DNA of 64,000 nucleotides from Microbacterium sp. CH12i (GCF_000685355.1 NZ_JHET01000006.1:124001-188000), one strand, 5' to 3'; counted from the first letter of the stretch, positions 28,287 to 38,330 are shown. The notes: generated by a model not told the origin, from the sequence alone. Numbers and translations are program-made.

Positions 28287-29065
28287 CCGTTCTCGAACTT
28301 GACGGCGTCTCCGTCGACTATGGCCGGGTGCGGGTGCTCGATCGCATCTCGCTGAGCGTACGTCCCGGTGAGGTTGTCGGCGTTGTCGGCGAATCCGGCT
28401 CCGGCAAGACAACACTCGCCCGTACGGTGCTGCGGGCCGCCGCGGCATCCGAGGGCCAGGTGCGCGTCGCGGGCCAGGATGTCAACCGACTGCGGGGGCG
28501 AGCGCTGCGGGCGTGGCGGCGTTCTGGTGCGGTGCAGTATGTGTTCCAGGATCCGTTGCGTTCACTCGACCCCGGTGCGCCAGTGGTCGACTCCATCGTC
28601 GAGGGCCTGCGGATTGCCCGGATTCCTGCAGTGGATGCCGAGCGCCGCCGCAGCGCGGCGCTGGAGGCGGTTGGACTCGATGAAGATCTGATCACCCGAC
28701 TGCCGTCTGGACTCTCTGGCGGGCAGCGGCAAAGGGCTGCGATCGCCAGAGCTCTCGTAGTCGAACCCCGACTGCTTGTACTCGACGAACCTGTCAGCGC
28801 TCTCGACGCTGCGAGCCGTGATCGGGTCGTGCAGGCCCTCATTGCCCTCCGCGATCGGCGCGGCAGCGACCTGGCGATGCTGGTGATCTCGCATGACATC
28901 GGCTCGCTCGCCGCAATGAGCGACCGGCTCGTGGTGCTCAATCGTGGTCACATCGTCGAGGACGGGCTGACGCGGCGCGTGGTTGCGCAGCCGCAGCATC
29001 CGTACACTCGCCGGCTCATCGAATCCGTTCCGATCATCCCCACGCTTTCCGCCAACCGTCCCTGA
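28283..29065 (+). CDS. ABC transporter ATP-binding protein, DppF type
   Basis: A 260-residue ATPase. It has Walker A GVVGESGSGKTTLARTVL, Q-loop QYVFQDPLRSLDPGAPVVDS, signature PSGLSGGQRQRAAIARALVV, Walker B LLVLDEPVSALDAASRD and switch His MLVISHDIGSLAAMS. It ends PQHPYTRRLIESVPIIP as DppF proteins do. With the DppD-type subunit it forms the heteromeric ATPase of the importer. Confidence 0.93.
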   Translation: MTVLELDGVSVDYGRVRVLDRISLSVRPGEVVGVVGESGSGKTTLARTVLRAAAASEGQVRVAGQDVNRLRGRALRAWRRSGAVQYVFQDPLRSLDPGAPVVDSIVEGLRIARIPAVDAERRRSAALEAVGLDEDLITRLPSGLSGGQRQRAAIARALVVEPRLLVLDEPVSALDAASRDRVVQALIALRDRRGSDLAMLVISHDIGSLAAMSDRLVVLNRGHIVEDGLTRRVVAQPQHPYTRRLIESVPIIPTLSANRP

Positions 29066-29084
29066 CACATCTGGAGTTTTTGCA

Positions 29085-30203
29085 ATGCCCATCGAACTGC
29101 TCGGAATGATCGCCACCACCGCAGGGTCGGAGTCGAAGGCCCTCTCAGGGCCCGTCGTTGACCCCTCCTATGTACGCGACTTCTCCCGCGCACACGAGGA
29201 TGCCGGGTTCGACCGGGTGCTGATCGGCTACAGCGCGAGCTCGCCGGATGGCTTCGCCGTGGCATCCGCTGCCCTGAACTCGACTGAGCGGCTGAAGGTG
29301 CTCATCGCGCACAGGCCGGGATTCGTGCCGCCCACGATCGTTGCGCGCAAGCTCGCCACTCTCGACCATCTCACCGGCGGGGGACGCGTCGCGATCCACC
29401 ACATCACCGGCGGCAGCGAGGCCGATCAGCGCCGTGACGGCGACTTCAGTGAGAAAGCTGACCGCTACCGCCGCACTGGTGAGTTCATCGATGTGCTGCG
29501 CAAGACTCTCACGTCGGATGAGCCCTTCGATCATGAGGGCGAGTTCTATCGCTTCGAAGGTGCGTATTCGGGTGTGAGGCCAGCTACGGCGGACGGTATC
29601 CCGATCTTCTTCGGAGGGCTCTCGGGCGGCGCGGTCGAAGTGGGCGCGAAGGGGGCCGATGTGTACATGCTTTTCGGTGAGCCGCTCGCCGATGTCGCCG
29701 AGCACATTCGCACGATCCGTGCCGCGGCGGCCAAGGAAGGACGCACGATCGAGTTCAGCCTGTCGACACGCCCAATCATCGCCGACACCGAAGCCGAGGC
29801 GTGGGCGAAGGCCGACTGGATTTACGCGCACACAGAACGGCTCCTCGAAGGGAACAAGACCGGTAATACGCTGGCGTTCGCCGAGCCACTGCGTCGCGAA
29901 CGAACCGCCGTATCTGCCGATCGTCTGCAGGAGCACGCCAAACGCGGCGACGTGCACGATGAGCGTTTGTGGCTCGGCATCACTCGGCTCACCGGGCCGT
30001 CTGGCAACTCCACGGCACCGGTCGGCACACCAGAACAGGTCGCCGAGGCGCTGCTCAAGTACTACGACCTCGGGGTGACGCGGTTCCTCATTCGCGGGTT
30101 CGATCCGCTAGGCGACGTGCGCGACTGGGGTAAGGAACTGATCCCGCTGCTCCGCGAGGGCGCGCGCCGCCGCGACGAGGCTCTTGAGGAGCAGGTCGCC
30201 TAG
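29085..30203 (+). CDS. LLM-class flavin-dependent monooxygenase (alkanesulfonate monooxygenase-like)
   Basis: A 372-residue luciferase-like enzyme close to SsuD: HEDAGFDRVLIGYSASSPDG, VLIAHRPGFVPPTIVARKLA, VAIHHITGGSEADQRRDGDF, YRFEGAYSGVRPATADGIPI and FFGGLSGGAVEVGAKGADVY. SsuD uses FMNH2 and O2 to cleave C-S bonds of alkanesulfonates into aldehyde and sulfite. The His and Arg in the above motifs fit this group. It follows the importer ATPase gene by 19 nt with an SD-like GGAG, so it is part of the importer operon. That placement argues that the imported compound is its substrate. Confidence 0.85.
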   Translation: MPIELLGMIATTAGSESKALSGPVVDPSYVRDFSRAHEDAGFDRVLIGYSASSPDGFAVASAALNSTERLKVLIAHRPGFVPPTIVARKLATLDHLTGGGRVAIHHITGGSEADQRRDGDFSEKADRYRRTGEFIDVLRKTLTSDEPFDHEGEFYRFEGAYSGVRPATADGIPIFFGGLSGGAVEVGAKGADVYMLFGEPLADVAEHIRTIRAAAAKEGRTIEFSLSTRPIIADTEAEAWAKADWIYAHTERLLEGNKTGNTLAFAEPLRRERTAVSADRLQEHAKRGDVHDERLWLGITRLTGPSGNSTAPVGTPEQVAEALLKYYDLGVTRFLIRGFDPLGDVRDWGKELIPLLREGARRRDEALEEQVA

Positions 30204-30206
30204 ACG

Positions 30207-31244
30207 TCACGCCTTCTTAGCGAGCAGCCTTTCCACGCGTGGCTTCACTTCTGTTGCCAGCAAGGTGAGGGATTCGATGAAGTGCTCCTGGGGCAGGCCG
30301 CCGAGATCCATCTGCAGGAAGTGGCGCATATGTCCCATGTATCCGTGCAGATGAGCTATGCGCTCGGCGACGTCGTCGGGGTCCCCGACGTAGTACGCAC
30401 CCGGTGCGTGCGCCTGGGCGCGGAAGTCGTCATCGCTGGGTGTCGCCCAGCCGCGAAGTTTGCCCATCGATTCGTTGAGGATTCGCCACCCCGGATAGAA
30501 CCGCTCGAGTGCTTCGCTCTTTGTGGGTGCGATCAGGCCTAGCGCAGCGACTGACACCTTGATGTCGGACCCAGTGTGACCTGCGTTGGCAGCGCTGGCG
30601 CGATAGAGATCTGCGAGCGGCGCGAAACGGTGCGGGGCACCGCCGATGATGCCGTAACTGACCGGCAGGCCCAACCGCCCCGCGCGTACCGACGACGGCG
30701 CGCTGCCGCCGGTTCCGACCCAGATCGGCAGGGAGCCGCCTGCCGGACGCGGCACGACCGGGAGGCTGTCGAGCGGCGGACGCACCGTGCCCTCCCAGGT
30801 CACGTGATCCGAAGCGTTGATCCGCATCAGCAGATCGAGCTTCTCTTCGTAGAGGCGATCGTAGTCGCGCAGTTCATAGCCGAAGAGTGGATACGACTCG
30901 ACGGATGAGCCGCGGCCGGCGGTGATCTCGACTCGTCCTCCAGAAACCGCATCGGCGGTCGCGAATTGCTGAAACACGCGGACCGGGTCATCCGTGCTGA
31001 TCACGCTGACACCCGACCCGAGTCGAATCTGCGTCGTCGCCCCGGCTGCCGCCGCGATCATGGCTCCAGGCGACGACGCCGGCATATCAAACGTGTGGTG
31101 CTCGCCGACGGCGAAATAGTCGAGTCCTACCCTGTCGGCATGAACGATCGCGTCGAACAAATTCTTGATCGCTTCGGATGTCGACCGAAGCGTGCCGTCG
31201 CTGTTGCGCTGGGTGTCGCCGAAACTATATGCGCCTAATTCCAT
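30207..31244 (-). CDS. LLM-class flavin-dependent oxidoreductase (luciferase-like)
   Basis: A 345-residue protein of a different LLM branch from the two SsuD-like genes. MELGAYSFGDTQRNSDGTLR, VGLDYFAVGEHHTFDMPASS, IRLGSGVSVISTDDPVRVFQ and VEITAGRGSSVESYPLFGY mark the limonene/alkanal monooxygenase-like group. I chose ATG 31244; an upstream in-frame extension encodes only a charged tail. It is convergent with the second LLM gene, 3 nt between stops, and follows the NADP/F420-type oxidoreductase gene by 37 nt on the minus strand. It may be a partner in oxidation of the imported compound, or simply a paralogue; sequence does not decide. Confidence 0.8.
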   Translation of the reverse strand: MELGAYSFGDTQRNSDGTLRSTSEAIKNLFDAIVHADRVGLDYFAVGEHHTFDMPASSPGAMIAAAAGATTQIRLGSGVSVISTDDPVRVFQQFATADAVSGGRVEITAGRGSSVESYPLFGYELRDYDRLYEEKLDLLMRINASDHVTWEGTVRPPLDSLPVVPRPAGGSLPIWVGTGGSAPSSVRAGRLGLPVSYGIIGGAPHRFAPLADLYRASAANAGHTGSDIKVSVAALGLIAPTKSEALERFYPGWRILNESMGKLRGWATPSDDDFRAQAHAPGAYYVGDPDDVAERIAHLHGYMGHMRHFLQMDLGGLPQEHFIESLTLLATEVKPRVERLLAKKA

Positions 31245-31281
31245 GGGGTGCTCTCCACTCTGATGAGGTTTGGTGTCGTTG

Positions 31282-31923
31282 TCACGAGACAAGTTGGTGT
31301 GACAAAAGCTCGGTTTGCAGCTCGTTGGTTGTCAACGTGCTGTTGAAAATGTGGGCACCGGGGCCGAAAGCGCGTCCGGTGTGCAGCGGGCCGGAGTAGA
31401 GCGGATCGAAGCCGAAACGATCGACCATGGCCATCACCTGTTGGGCGGCGGCTTCATCATCGCTGGCAACGGCAAGAGCCCGACGGTCGGGCACGCCGCT
31501 CTCAGACCAGTCCTCCTCGAGCTCGTGGTAGCCAATGTGGTTGAGGGCTTTGACGAGCCGAGCATCCGCGAAGTGGCACGCGACTATTTCGCTTGTGCCT
31601 GTCTCATCGATGTCGTATATATCACTCTCGCCGTCAACGGGAGCCCACCAGTTCATCGCATCGACGACAACCTTTCCGGCCAGTAGCGACGCGTCGATCG
31701 AGCGATGCTTGTGAAACGGGACGGCGAGGATGACGATGTCGGCCGCAGCGACGGCATCCGCTGCGGTCATTGGTATTGCGCCGGGTATGACGATCTCGGA
31801 CAGCAGGGCGATGTCTTCTGCTGGGCCCGAACCTGCCACGTGAACGTCGAAGCCCGCTCTGAGCGCACTTCGCGCGACCGCAGATCCGACTCGGCCGACA
31901 CCCAACACTGCGATCGTCTTCAC
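31282..31923 (-). CDS. NADPH-dependent F420 reductase-like oxidoreductase
   Basis: A 213-residue Rossmann protein: TIAVLGVGRVGSAVARSAL at the N-terminus, then VILAVPFHKHRSI, VVVDAMNWWAPVDGESDI, LVKALNHIGYHELEEDW and RALAVASDDEAAAQQVMAMV. This matches NAD(P)-binding proteins grouped with F420-dependent NADP reductases and the N-domain of ProC/6-PGDH relatives. It could supply reduced flavin or deazaflavin to the LLM enzyme next to it, or act on another substrate. It is divergent from the hxlR gene, with a shared control region that holds an HxlR-like operator. Confidence 0.7.
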   Translation of the reverse strand: MKTIAVLGVGRVGSAVARSALRAGFDVHVAGSGPAEDIALLSEIVIPGAIPMTAADAVAAADIVILAVPFHKHRSIDASLLAGKVVVDAMNWWAPVDGESDIYDIDETGTSEIVACHFADARLVKALNHIGYHELEEDWSESGVPDRRALAVASDDEAAAQQVMAMVDRFGFDPLYSGPLHTGRAFGPGAHIFNSTLTTNELQTELLSHQLVS

Positions 31924-32007
31924 TCTTGCTCCTGACCCATTTTTAAGCTGAACTCTGTTCTCCCATCTTGCGAGACGGATGACGCGGGCACGAGTCAGTG
32001 GTAATCT

Positions 32008-32024
32008 ACTTACTATTAGTTAGT
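32008..32024. promoter_or_regulatory. HxlR-type operator candidate
   Basis: ACTTACT-ATT-AGTTAGT is a 7+3+7 inverted repeat with one mismatch, 15 nt before the hxlR start. Short TACT/AGTA-like palindromes in the divergent intergenic region are typical targets of DUF24/HxlR regulators. Confidence 0.55.
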
Positions 32025-32038
32025 TCGAAGGGGGAGCA

Positions 32039-32389
32039 ATGGAAGCGCAGCACATTGATGAGGCGGCGTGCCGAACGTTTCGTCTGGCCGCGGAGCTGGC
32101 TGGAAAGAAGTGGAACGCCGCAATCCTTCTGGCGATGGCGCGTGGCGCAGATAGATTCTCGAGCATCGCTGTTGCTATCGACGGGATCTCAGACCGTCTT
32201 CTCACCGCACGGCTCCGCGAACTTGAACTTCACGATCTGATCAGCCGAGAAGTAGTGCCGACTGTCCCCGTGCAGGTTCTGTACCGTCTCACCCCGGCGG
32301 GCAGCGATCTGATCCGAATCCTTCACCCACTGGTGCAGTGGTCCCAGCGCTGGGACCAGACGCCTGCGGAGGCTACGGCACCAGCGTGA
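32039..32389 (+). CDS. HxlR-family winged-helix transcriptional regulator
   Basis: A 116-residue DUF24 regulator. It has the conserved Cys near the N-terminus (DEAACRTFRLAAELAGKKWN, where Cys11 corresponds to the redox-sensing Cys of YodB/HypR), the recognition-helix region FSSIAVAIDGISDRLLTARL and the wing RELELHDLISREVVPTVPVQ. A strong SD (GGGGGAG) precedes ATG 32039. It likely autoregulates and controls the divergent oxidoreductase/LLM genes, and perhaps the quinone oxidoreductase, in response to quinone or oxidant stress, as known for the family. Confidence 0.88.
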   Translation: MEAQHIDEAACRTFRLAAELAGKKWNAAILLAMARGADRFSSIAVAIDGISDRLLTARLRELELHDLISREVVPTVPVQVLYRLTPAGSDLIRILHPLVQWSQRWDQTPAEATAPA

Positions 32390-33315
32390 TCTTGCCGCGG
32401 GCGGCGTGCGCTTCGATCAGCCTGTGGGCCTGAGCTGCTTCGGCCAGCGGCAATTCGGCGCCGAGTTCGATCTGGAAGTCGCCGGCCGCGATCAGGTCGG
32501 CGGCGATGCCGATGGCTTCTTCGCGCCAGGCAATCTGCTGCGAGGTGAGTGGCGTGGGTGAGCCCCCGCTGAAGGCACGGATGCCGAGGCTTGCGGCATC
32601 AGGCCCGCGCACGATCGTCGCGATGCGATCGTGGTTCTCGACGAGTTCGAGCGACGTCGCAATCGCCTCCTCACTGCCGATGCAGTCGAGCACGACCGTC
32701 ACGCCGTCAGGAGCAGCAGCGCGCACTCGGTTGGTAAGACCCTCGCCGTAGGCGACGGGGATCGCGCCGAGCTCGCGCAGCTGCTCGTGGCGCCCGGGGC
32801 TTCCGGTCGCGATCACGGTTGCGCCCCACGCTACGGCGAACTGGATGGCGGCCTGTCCGACCGCTCCGGACCCCGCGTGTACCAGCAGCGTGTCGCCGGT
32901 GGTGACCTCGAGAGATCGGAGGCATTGGTAGGCGGTTCCCACCGGGATGCTGAGGCTGCGCCTTCCGCGGCGGTCACGGCATCCGGCAACGCCGTCAGCT
33001 TGTCGGCTGCGACGGCGATATGCGTCGCGTACGTGCCCAAGGCACCGCCAATGGCGACCCGGTCGCGACGGCGAAACCGGTCACGCCCTCTCCGATCGAG
33101 TCAATGACTCCGGCACCATCGAAGCCCACGCGTCGCGGCTCGATGATCGGCGGCGACGGGCGCTTTCCCGCACGCAGCTTCGCATCGAGTGGGTTGACGC
33201 CGGCGGCTTCGATCCGCACGACGACCTCGCCGGGGCCTGCGACCGGATCGGGGATGTCCACGAGGTGGAGGACGTCGGGGGAGCCGATTTCGGTGTAGAC
33301 GATCGCGCGAGCCAT
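32373..33315 (-). CDS. zinc-free quinone oxidoreductase / MDR alcohol dehydrogenase, two single-base frameshifts
   Basis: A medium-chain dehydrogenase read in three consecutive frames: N-terminal MARAIVYTEIGSPDVLHLVD with GEVVVRIEAAGVNPLDAKLR, a middle part GTYATHIAVAADKL, and the NADPH domain GTAYQCLRSLEVTTGDTLLV with HAGSGAVGQAAIQFAVAWGA. One base restored at about 33062-33069 gives VGDRVAIGGALG, the family motif; a second at about 32950-32956 gives AEGAALSIPVGTAYQCL. Total 314 residues, as usual. It reduces quinones or enones with NADPH. TAACCT (33327-33322) stands 6 nt before ATG 33315. Its 3' end overlaps hxlR convergently. Confidence 0.8.
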
Positions 33316-33345
33316 GCCGCCAGGTTACCTGGAATGAGCGCGGGC

Positions 33346-36300
33346 TCAGCCCTCGCGCAGAACTTTCGTGATGCGTTGCGGTGAGACCGGCTGTGCGGTG
33401 CCGAGACGCTGTGCGAACACGCTGATCCGGTACTCCTCCAGCAGCCAGCGCACCTCCACGAGCGCGGGCGAAGCGCCTGGTGCGAGTGGGATTGTGCCGC
33501 CGGCATCCTCGAAGATCTTCGCGACGCGCTCATACTCGCTCATGCGCGTGCGATCCTTGCCCGGTTCGCGCTCGAGCATCTTCAGCCGGTCGATCATGCC
33601 CTCGAGATACCGCGGGAAGTGGGCGAGACGTTCGGTTCCAGCCTGGGAGATGAACCTGGGATGCACGAGCGCGCTGAGCTGCGTGCGTACATCGTTCAGG
33701 GGTCCGAGGAGCGCGAGCGAGTTCTGAGACTTGATGCCGCGCTCGACCTCCCGCGACTTCGTAAGAATCCGAGCGACGAGCGAGACCGTGGCGAACAGCT
33801 GGTCGACGAGGGCGCCATTCACGGTATCTCGCACTTGCACGAACTCGGCCTCGGTCCGGATCGTGTGCGCGGGCAGCATCGAGCGCACGACCGCGGCCCT
33901 GGCATCCTCAATCAGCGCTGCCGCCGACGAGTACGGCGATGCGGCCAGCGCGAGTTTCTCGGGAGCGGTCAGATGCTCCTGCACATACGACGCCGGCGAC
34001 GGCACGTTCAGCAGCATGAGGCGCAGCACTCCGTCGCGGGTGGCAGCCGCTGCGGCATCCGCCTTCGACTCGACGCGAACCGACACGGTCTTGCCCTGAT
34101 CGACGATCGCCGGGTATCCGCGCACGACTCCACCGGCGACCCTGGTGTCGAGCAGCTCGGGAAGATCGCCGAACGTCCAGCTCGTCAGGCCGTCCTGTTC
34201 GATCGGCCCACGCGCGGATGCCGAGGCAACCGCGTTCGCGTCCGGGCGGGCGTTACGACCGTTCCGTTCCGGCCTTGCGATCGATCGCGCCACACTCGCA
34301 CGGGCCCGATCCGAAAGCTGTATCTGGAGTTCGCTCAGATCGCGCGCCGAACCGACCACACGGCCGCGCTCGTCGACGGCACGGAAGTTCATGCGCAGGT
34401 GGCCGGGGACTCGCTCGTCATCGAAGTCGGCTGCCGAGACCCGCTGGTTCGCCAGCGGCTGGATCAATCGGGCGAGCGCCTCTTTCATCGAGCGCTGCGG
34501 CCGTCCGTTGTGTCGCTCAGGGCCCTCTTCCGCGAGTGTCTCGCCGAGCTTCTCCGCCCAGTCTGCGGCGGGGACGACGTGTCGGCGGATCGCCTTCGGC
34601 AGCGCCCGCAGCAGCGCGGTGACGAGTTCTGCGCGCAGACCAGGCACCTGCCAGTCGAAACCGCGATCCTCTACCTGCGCCAGCAGCGCCAAAGGGACGA
34701 CGACACTCACACCGTCATCCTCGGCACCCGGCTCGAAACGGTAGGCGAGGCCCAGTACCTGATCACCCTGCGTCCAACGGGTGGGGAATTCGCTCTGATC
34801 CGCGCGCTCTTCGTCTTCGATCAAATCACTCTCGCGCATGACGAGCAGCTTCGGCGTCTTCAGGAGGACTTCGCGCCACCAGCTCTCGAACGAGCGCACA
34901 TCGAAGACTTCGCTCGGGATGCGCTCGTCGTAGAACTGGAAGACGGCTTCGTCGCCGGCGAGGATGTCGCGGCGACGCTCGCGCTCCTCCAACTTCTCGA
35001 GGCGCTTTCGCATTTCGCCGTTGCTGCGCCAGAACGCGCTTACGCGCTTATCGAGCCTGCTCGGATCCCACTCGCCTTCGACGAGCGCATGTCGCACGAA
35101 CAGTTCGCGCGATGCGGCGCGATCGACGCGGGCGAACTGGATGCGCCGCCGCGGGATGATCTCGACGCCGAACAGTGTCACCTTTTCGAACGCGACGGCG
35201 GCCCCGGCGTCTTTCGACCAGTGGGGCTCTGAGACGGAACGCTTCGCGAGATCGCCGGCGAGGGTCTCTGCCCAGGCGGGGTCGATGGCGGCGACAGTGC
35301 GCGCGAACGTGCGCGAGGTCTCGACGATCTCGGCGGCCATGACCGCGCGAGGGCTCTGCTTGCGAAGGCCAGACCCGGGGAAGATTGAGAAGCGGATGCC
35401 GCGGGCTCCGCGATATTCGGCGACCCGGCGCTTCGGATCCTTCTGGCTCTTCGCCTGGCCCTTCGGCGGGGTCTTCGTGTTGCGCTCGTCGAGCGTTCCG
35501 ATCTGGGACAGCAGTCCGGAAAGCACGGCACGGTGCACGGCGTCGGGGTCGGCGGCGCCTTCGGCCTGCCCCTTAGTGGTTTTCACCAGTGAGCGCAGCT
35601 GACGGTGCACGTCGAACCATTCCCTCACACGCACGTAGTTCAGGTGCTCAGATCGGCACAGACGGCGGAACGCGCTGGAGCCCAGTTCGCGCTGCTGTTC
35701 GCGCAGGTGGTTCCAGAGGTTCAACAGCGCCATGAAGTCGCTGGTCGGGTCGGTGAAACGCGCGTGCGCTTTTTCGGCAGCATCGCGGACTGCCTGCGGT
35801 GCCTCCTGCGAGGGACGCTCGCGGACATCTTGGATGGTGAGGCCGGCAACGATCGCGAGCACCGCCTCGACGACGCCGGTGCTCCCTGAGCCTGTCGAAG
35901 CGGTCGTTGGACCTGTAGAACCGATCCCTGAGCCTGTCGAAGGGTTCTGCGCCTCGAGCAGCATGCGGGCAAAGCGCGGGTCGATCGGCATCCGGGCGAT
36001 GTCGCGCCCGATTTTCGTGAGGCGCGGTGTGTCGGGCGTGGTGTCGACCGCCCTGAGCTCGGTGAGCAGGTCGAAAGCCGCTTTGATACCGCGAGAATCT
36101 GGCGGGGTGAGGAACGGGAAAGCGGTGATGTCACCAAAACCGAGCGACAGCATCTGCAGTACGACGGAGGCGAGCGAGGTGCGCAGGATTTCGGGTTCGG
36201 TGAACTCTGGACGCTTCTCGAAGTCATCCTCGCCGTAGAGGCGGATGGCGATGCCGTCGCTGGTTCGCCCTGCACGGCCCGAGCGCTGGTTGGAGGAAGC

Positions 36301-37389
36301 CTGCGAGATCGGCTCAATGGGTAGCCGCTGTACTTTCGAGCGGTTGCTGTACCGCGAGATGCGGGCGGTGCCGGTATCGATGACGTACTTGATGCCAGGG
36401 ACCGTCAAGCTCGTCTCGGCGACGTTGGTGGCGAGGACAACGCGGCGCCGAACGCCCGCGACGCGACTCTTCTCGAAGACGCGGTGCTGCTCGGCGGCAG
36501 ACAAGCGGCCATAGAGGGGGAGTACTTCCACCGGGGCTGCGGCTGAGGTGTATGCAGCGCGCACCGCATCCGCGGCATCCCGAATCTCGGCCTCGCCGGG
36601 AAGGAAAACGAGCACGTCGCCCGGCGCTTCGCGGTCGAGCTCGCGGAGGGCGGTGACGATGGCCGAGACTTCGTCTTCGGGCTCGCCCGTTGCATAACTC
36701 CTGAGCTTCTTGCCAGATCGCGCTGAATTCGGGCCGGTAGAGGGCCCTGCGGCCGATTCCTCAGGAGTTGTGTCAGCATCGGCGAGCGGTCGGTACCGAA
36801 CCTCGACCGGATAGGTGCGCCCCGACACCTCAATCACCGGTGCAGGGGTCCCATCTGGCGCGGCAAAGTGCTTCGCGAAACTGACCGGATCGATCGTGGC
36901 CGAGGTGATGATGACCTTGAGGTCGGGCCGCTCGGGCAGGATGCGCGTCAGGTACCCGAGCAGGAAGTCGACGTTGAGGGAGCGCTCGTGCGCCTCGTCA
37001 ATGATGATCGTGTCGTAGCGGCGCAGCAGCCGGTCGCGGTGGATCTCATTGAGCAGGATGCCGTCCGTCATCAGTGCGACGCGAGTGCTGTCTGAGACTT
37101 TGTCGGTGAAGCGCACCTTGTATCCGACGAGTCCGCCAAGCTCGACGTCAAGCTCTTCGGCGATGCGCTCGGCGATCGTGCGCGCGGCGAGGCGGCGCGG
37201 CTGGGTGTGCGCGATGTTCTTGCGGCCGAGTTCCAGACAGATCTTCGGCAGCTGGGTGGTCTTTCCCGAGCCTGTGGCACCGGCGACCACGACGACCTGG
37301 TTGTCGCGGATGGCGTCGGCGATCTCATCCCGCGCTGCGCTGACGGGCAGCTCCGAGGGATACGTGATGACGAGATCGGGTGAAGGCAT
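33346..37389 (-). CDS. hrpA: ATP-dependent RNA helicase HrpA (DEAH box)
   Basis: A 1347-residue DEAH-box helicase. Motif I is GATGSGKTTQ (near residue 38), Ia TQPRRLAARTIAERIAEEL, II DEAH in IIIDEAHERSLN, III SATID, VI NQRSGRAGRTSDG, and then the ratchet/OB regions and the long DUF3418 C-terminal domain typical of bacterial HrpA (ending WLLEEYRISVFAQRLGTAQP). It remodels structured RNA or stalled ribosomes. An insertion rich in Ser, Thr and Gly (PSTGSGIGSTG and following) at about residues 482-505 comes from tandem copies of an interspersed repeat. TACGAT lies 8 nt before the ATG at 37389. Confidence 0.95.
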   Translation of the reverse strand: MPSPDLVITYPSELPVSAARDEIADAIRDNQVVVVAGATGSGKTTQLPKICLELGRKNIAHTQPRRLAARTIAERIAEELDVELGGLVGYKVRFTDKVSDSTRVALMTDGILLNEIHRDRLLRRYDTIIIDEAHERSLNVDFLLGYLTRILPERPDLKVIITSATIDPVSFAKHFAAPDGTPAPVIEVSGRTYPVEVRYRPLADADTTPEESAAGPSTGPNSARSGKKLRSYATGEPEDEVSAIVTALRELDREAPGDVLVFLPGEAEIRDAADAVRAAYTSAAAPVEVLPLYGRLSAAEQHRVFEKSRVAGVRRRVVLATNVAETSLTVPGIKYVIDTGTARISRYSNRSKVQRLPIEPISQASSNQRSGRAGRTSDGIAIRLYGEDDFEKRPEFTEPEILRTSLASVVLQMLSLGFGDITAFPFLTPPDSRGIKAAFDLLTELRAVDTTPDTPRLTKIGRDIARMPIDPRFARMLLEAQNPSTGSGIGSTGPTTASTGSGSTGVVEAVLAIVAGLTIQDVRERPSQEAPQAVRDAAEKAHARFTDPTSDFMALLNLWNHLREQQRELGSSAFRRLCRSEHLNYVRVREWFDVHRQLRSLVKTTKGQAEGAADPDAVHRAVLSGLLSQIGTLDERNTKTPPKGQAKSQKDPKRRVAEYRGARGIRFSIFPGSGLRKQSPRAVMAAEIVETSRTFARTVAAIDPAWAETLAGDLAKRSVSEPHWSKDAGAAVAFEKVTLFGVEIIPRRRIQFARVDRAASRELFVRHALVEGEWDPSRLDKRVSAFWRSNGEMRKRLEKLEERERRRDILAGDEAVFQFYDERIPSEVFDVRSFESWWREVLLKTPKLLVMRESDLIEDEERADQSEFPTRWTQGDQVLGLAYRFEPGAEDDGVSVVVPLALLAQVEDRGFDWQVPGLRAELVTALLRALPKAIRRHVVPAADWAEKLGETLAEEGPERHNGRPQRSMKEALARLIQPLANQRVSAADFDDERVPGHLRMNFRAVDERGRVVGSARDLSELQIQLSDRARASVARSIARPERNGRNARPDANAVASASARGPIEQDGLTSWTFGDLPELLDTRVAGGVVRGYPAIVDQGKTVSVRVESKADAAAAATRDGVLRLMLLNVPSPASYVQEHLTAPEKLALAASPYSSAAALIEDARAAVVRSMLPAHTIRTEAEFVQVRDTVNGALVDQLFATVSLVARILTKSREVERGIKSQNSLALLGPLNDVRTQLSALVHPRFISQAGTERLAHFPRYLEGMIDRLKMLEREPGKDRTRMSEYERVAKIFEDAGGTIPLAPGASPALVEVRWLLEEYRISVFAQRLGTAQPVSPQRITKVLREG
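35883..35944. repeat. tandem 21-bp repeat array inside hrpA (interspersed repeat copies 3 and 4)
   Basis: Three 21-nt units at 35883, 35904 and 35925. The first and third begin TCCCTGAGCCTGTCGAAG; the middle one (TCGTTGGACCTGTAGAAC) is degenerate. Because 21 is a multiple of 3, hrpA stays in frame and gains a heptapeptide repeat of the type P/A-S-T-G-S-G. Confidence 0.75.
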
Positions 37390-37442
37390 AGCTCTTCATC
37401 GTATGACGTCATGACCAACCTGCCTGTGATGACAGGTCGTAG

Positions 37443-38288
<846 letters not shown>

Positions 38289-38330
38289 ACTGACGGCATC
38301 CGGGGGTGCGGGCGGGCGTAGCGTGAGGTC

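Noticed and set aside
33619..35232. Open frame of 537 codons antisense to hrpA
   Set aside because: Compositional shadow of the helicase gene, with no recognisable domain or start signal. Similar shadows lie opposite chvE (54746-56005) and prs (62707-63957).
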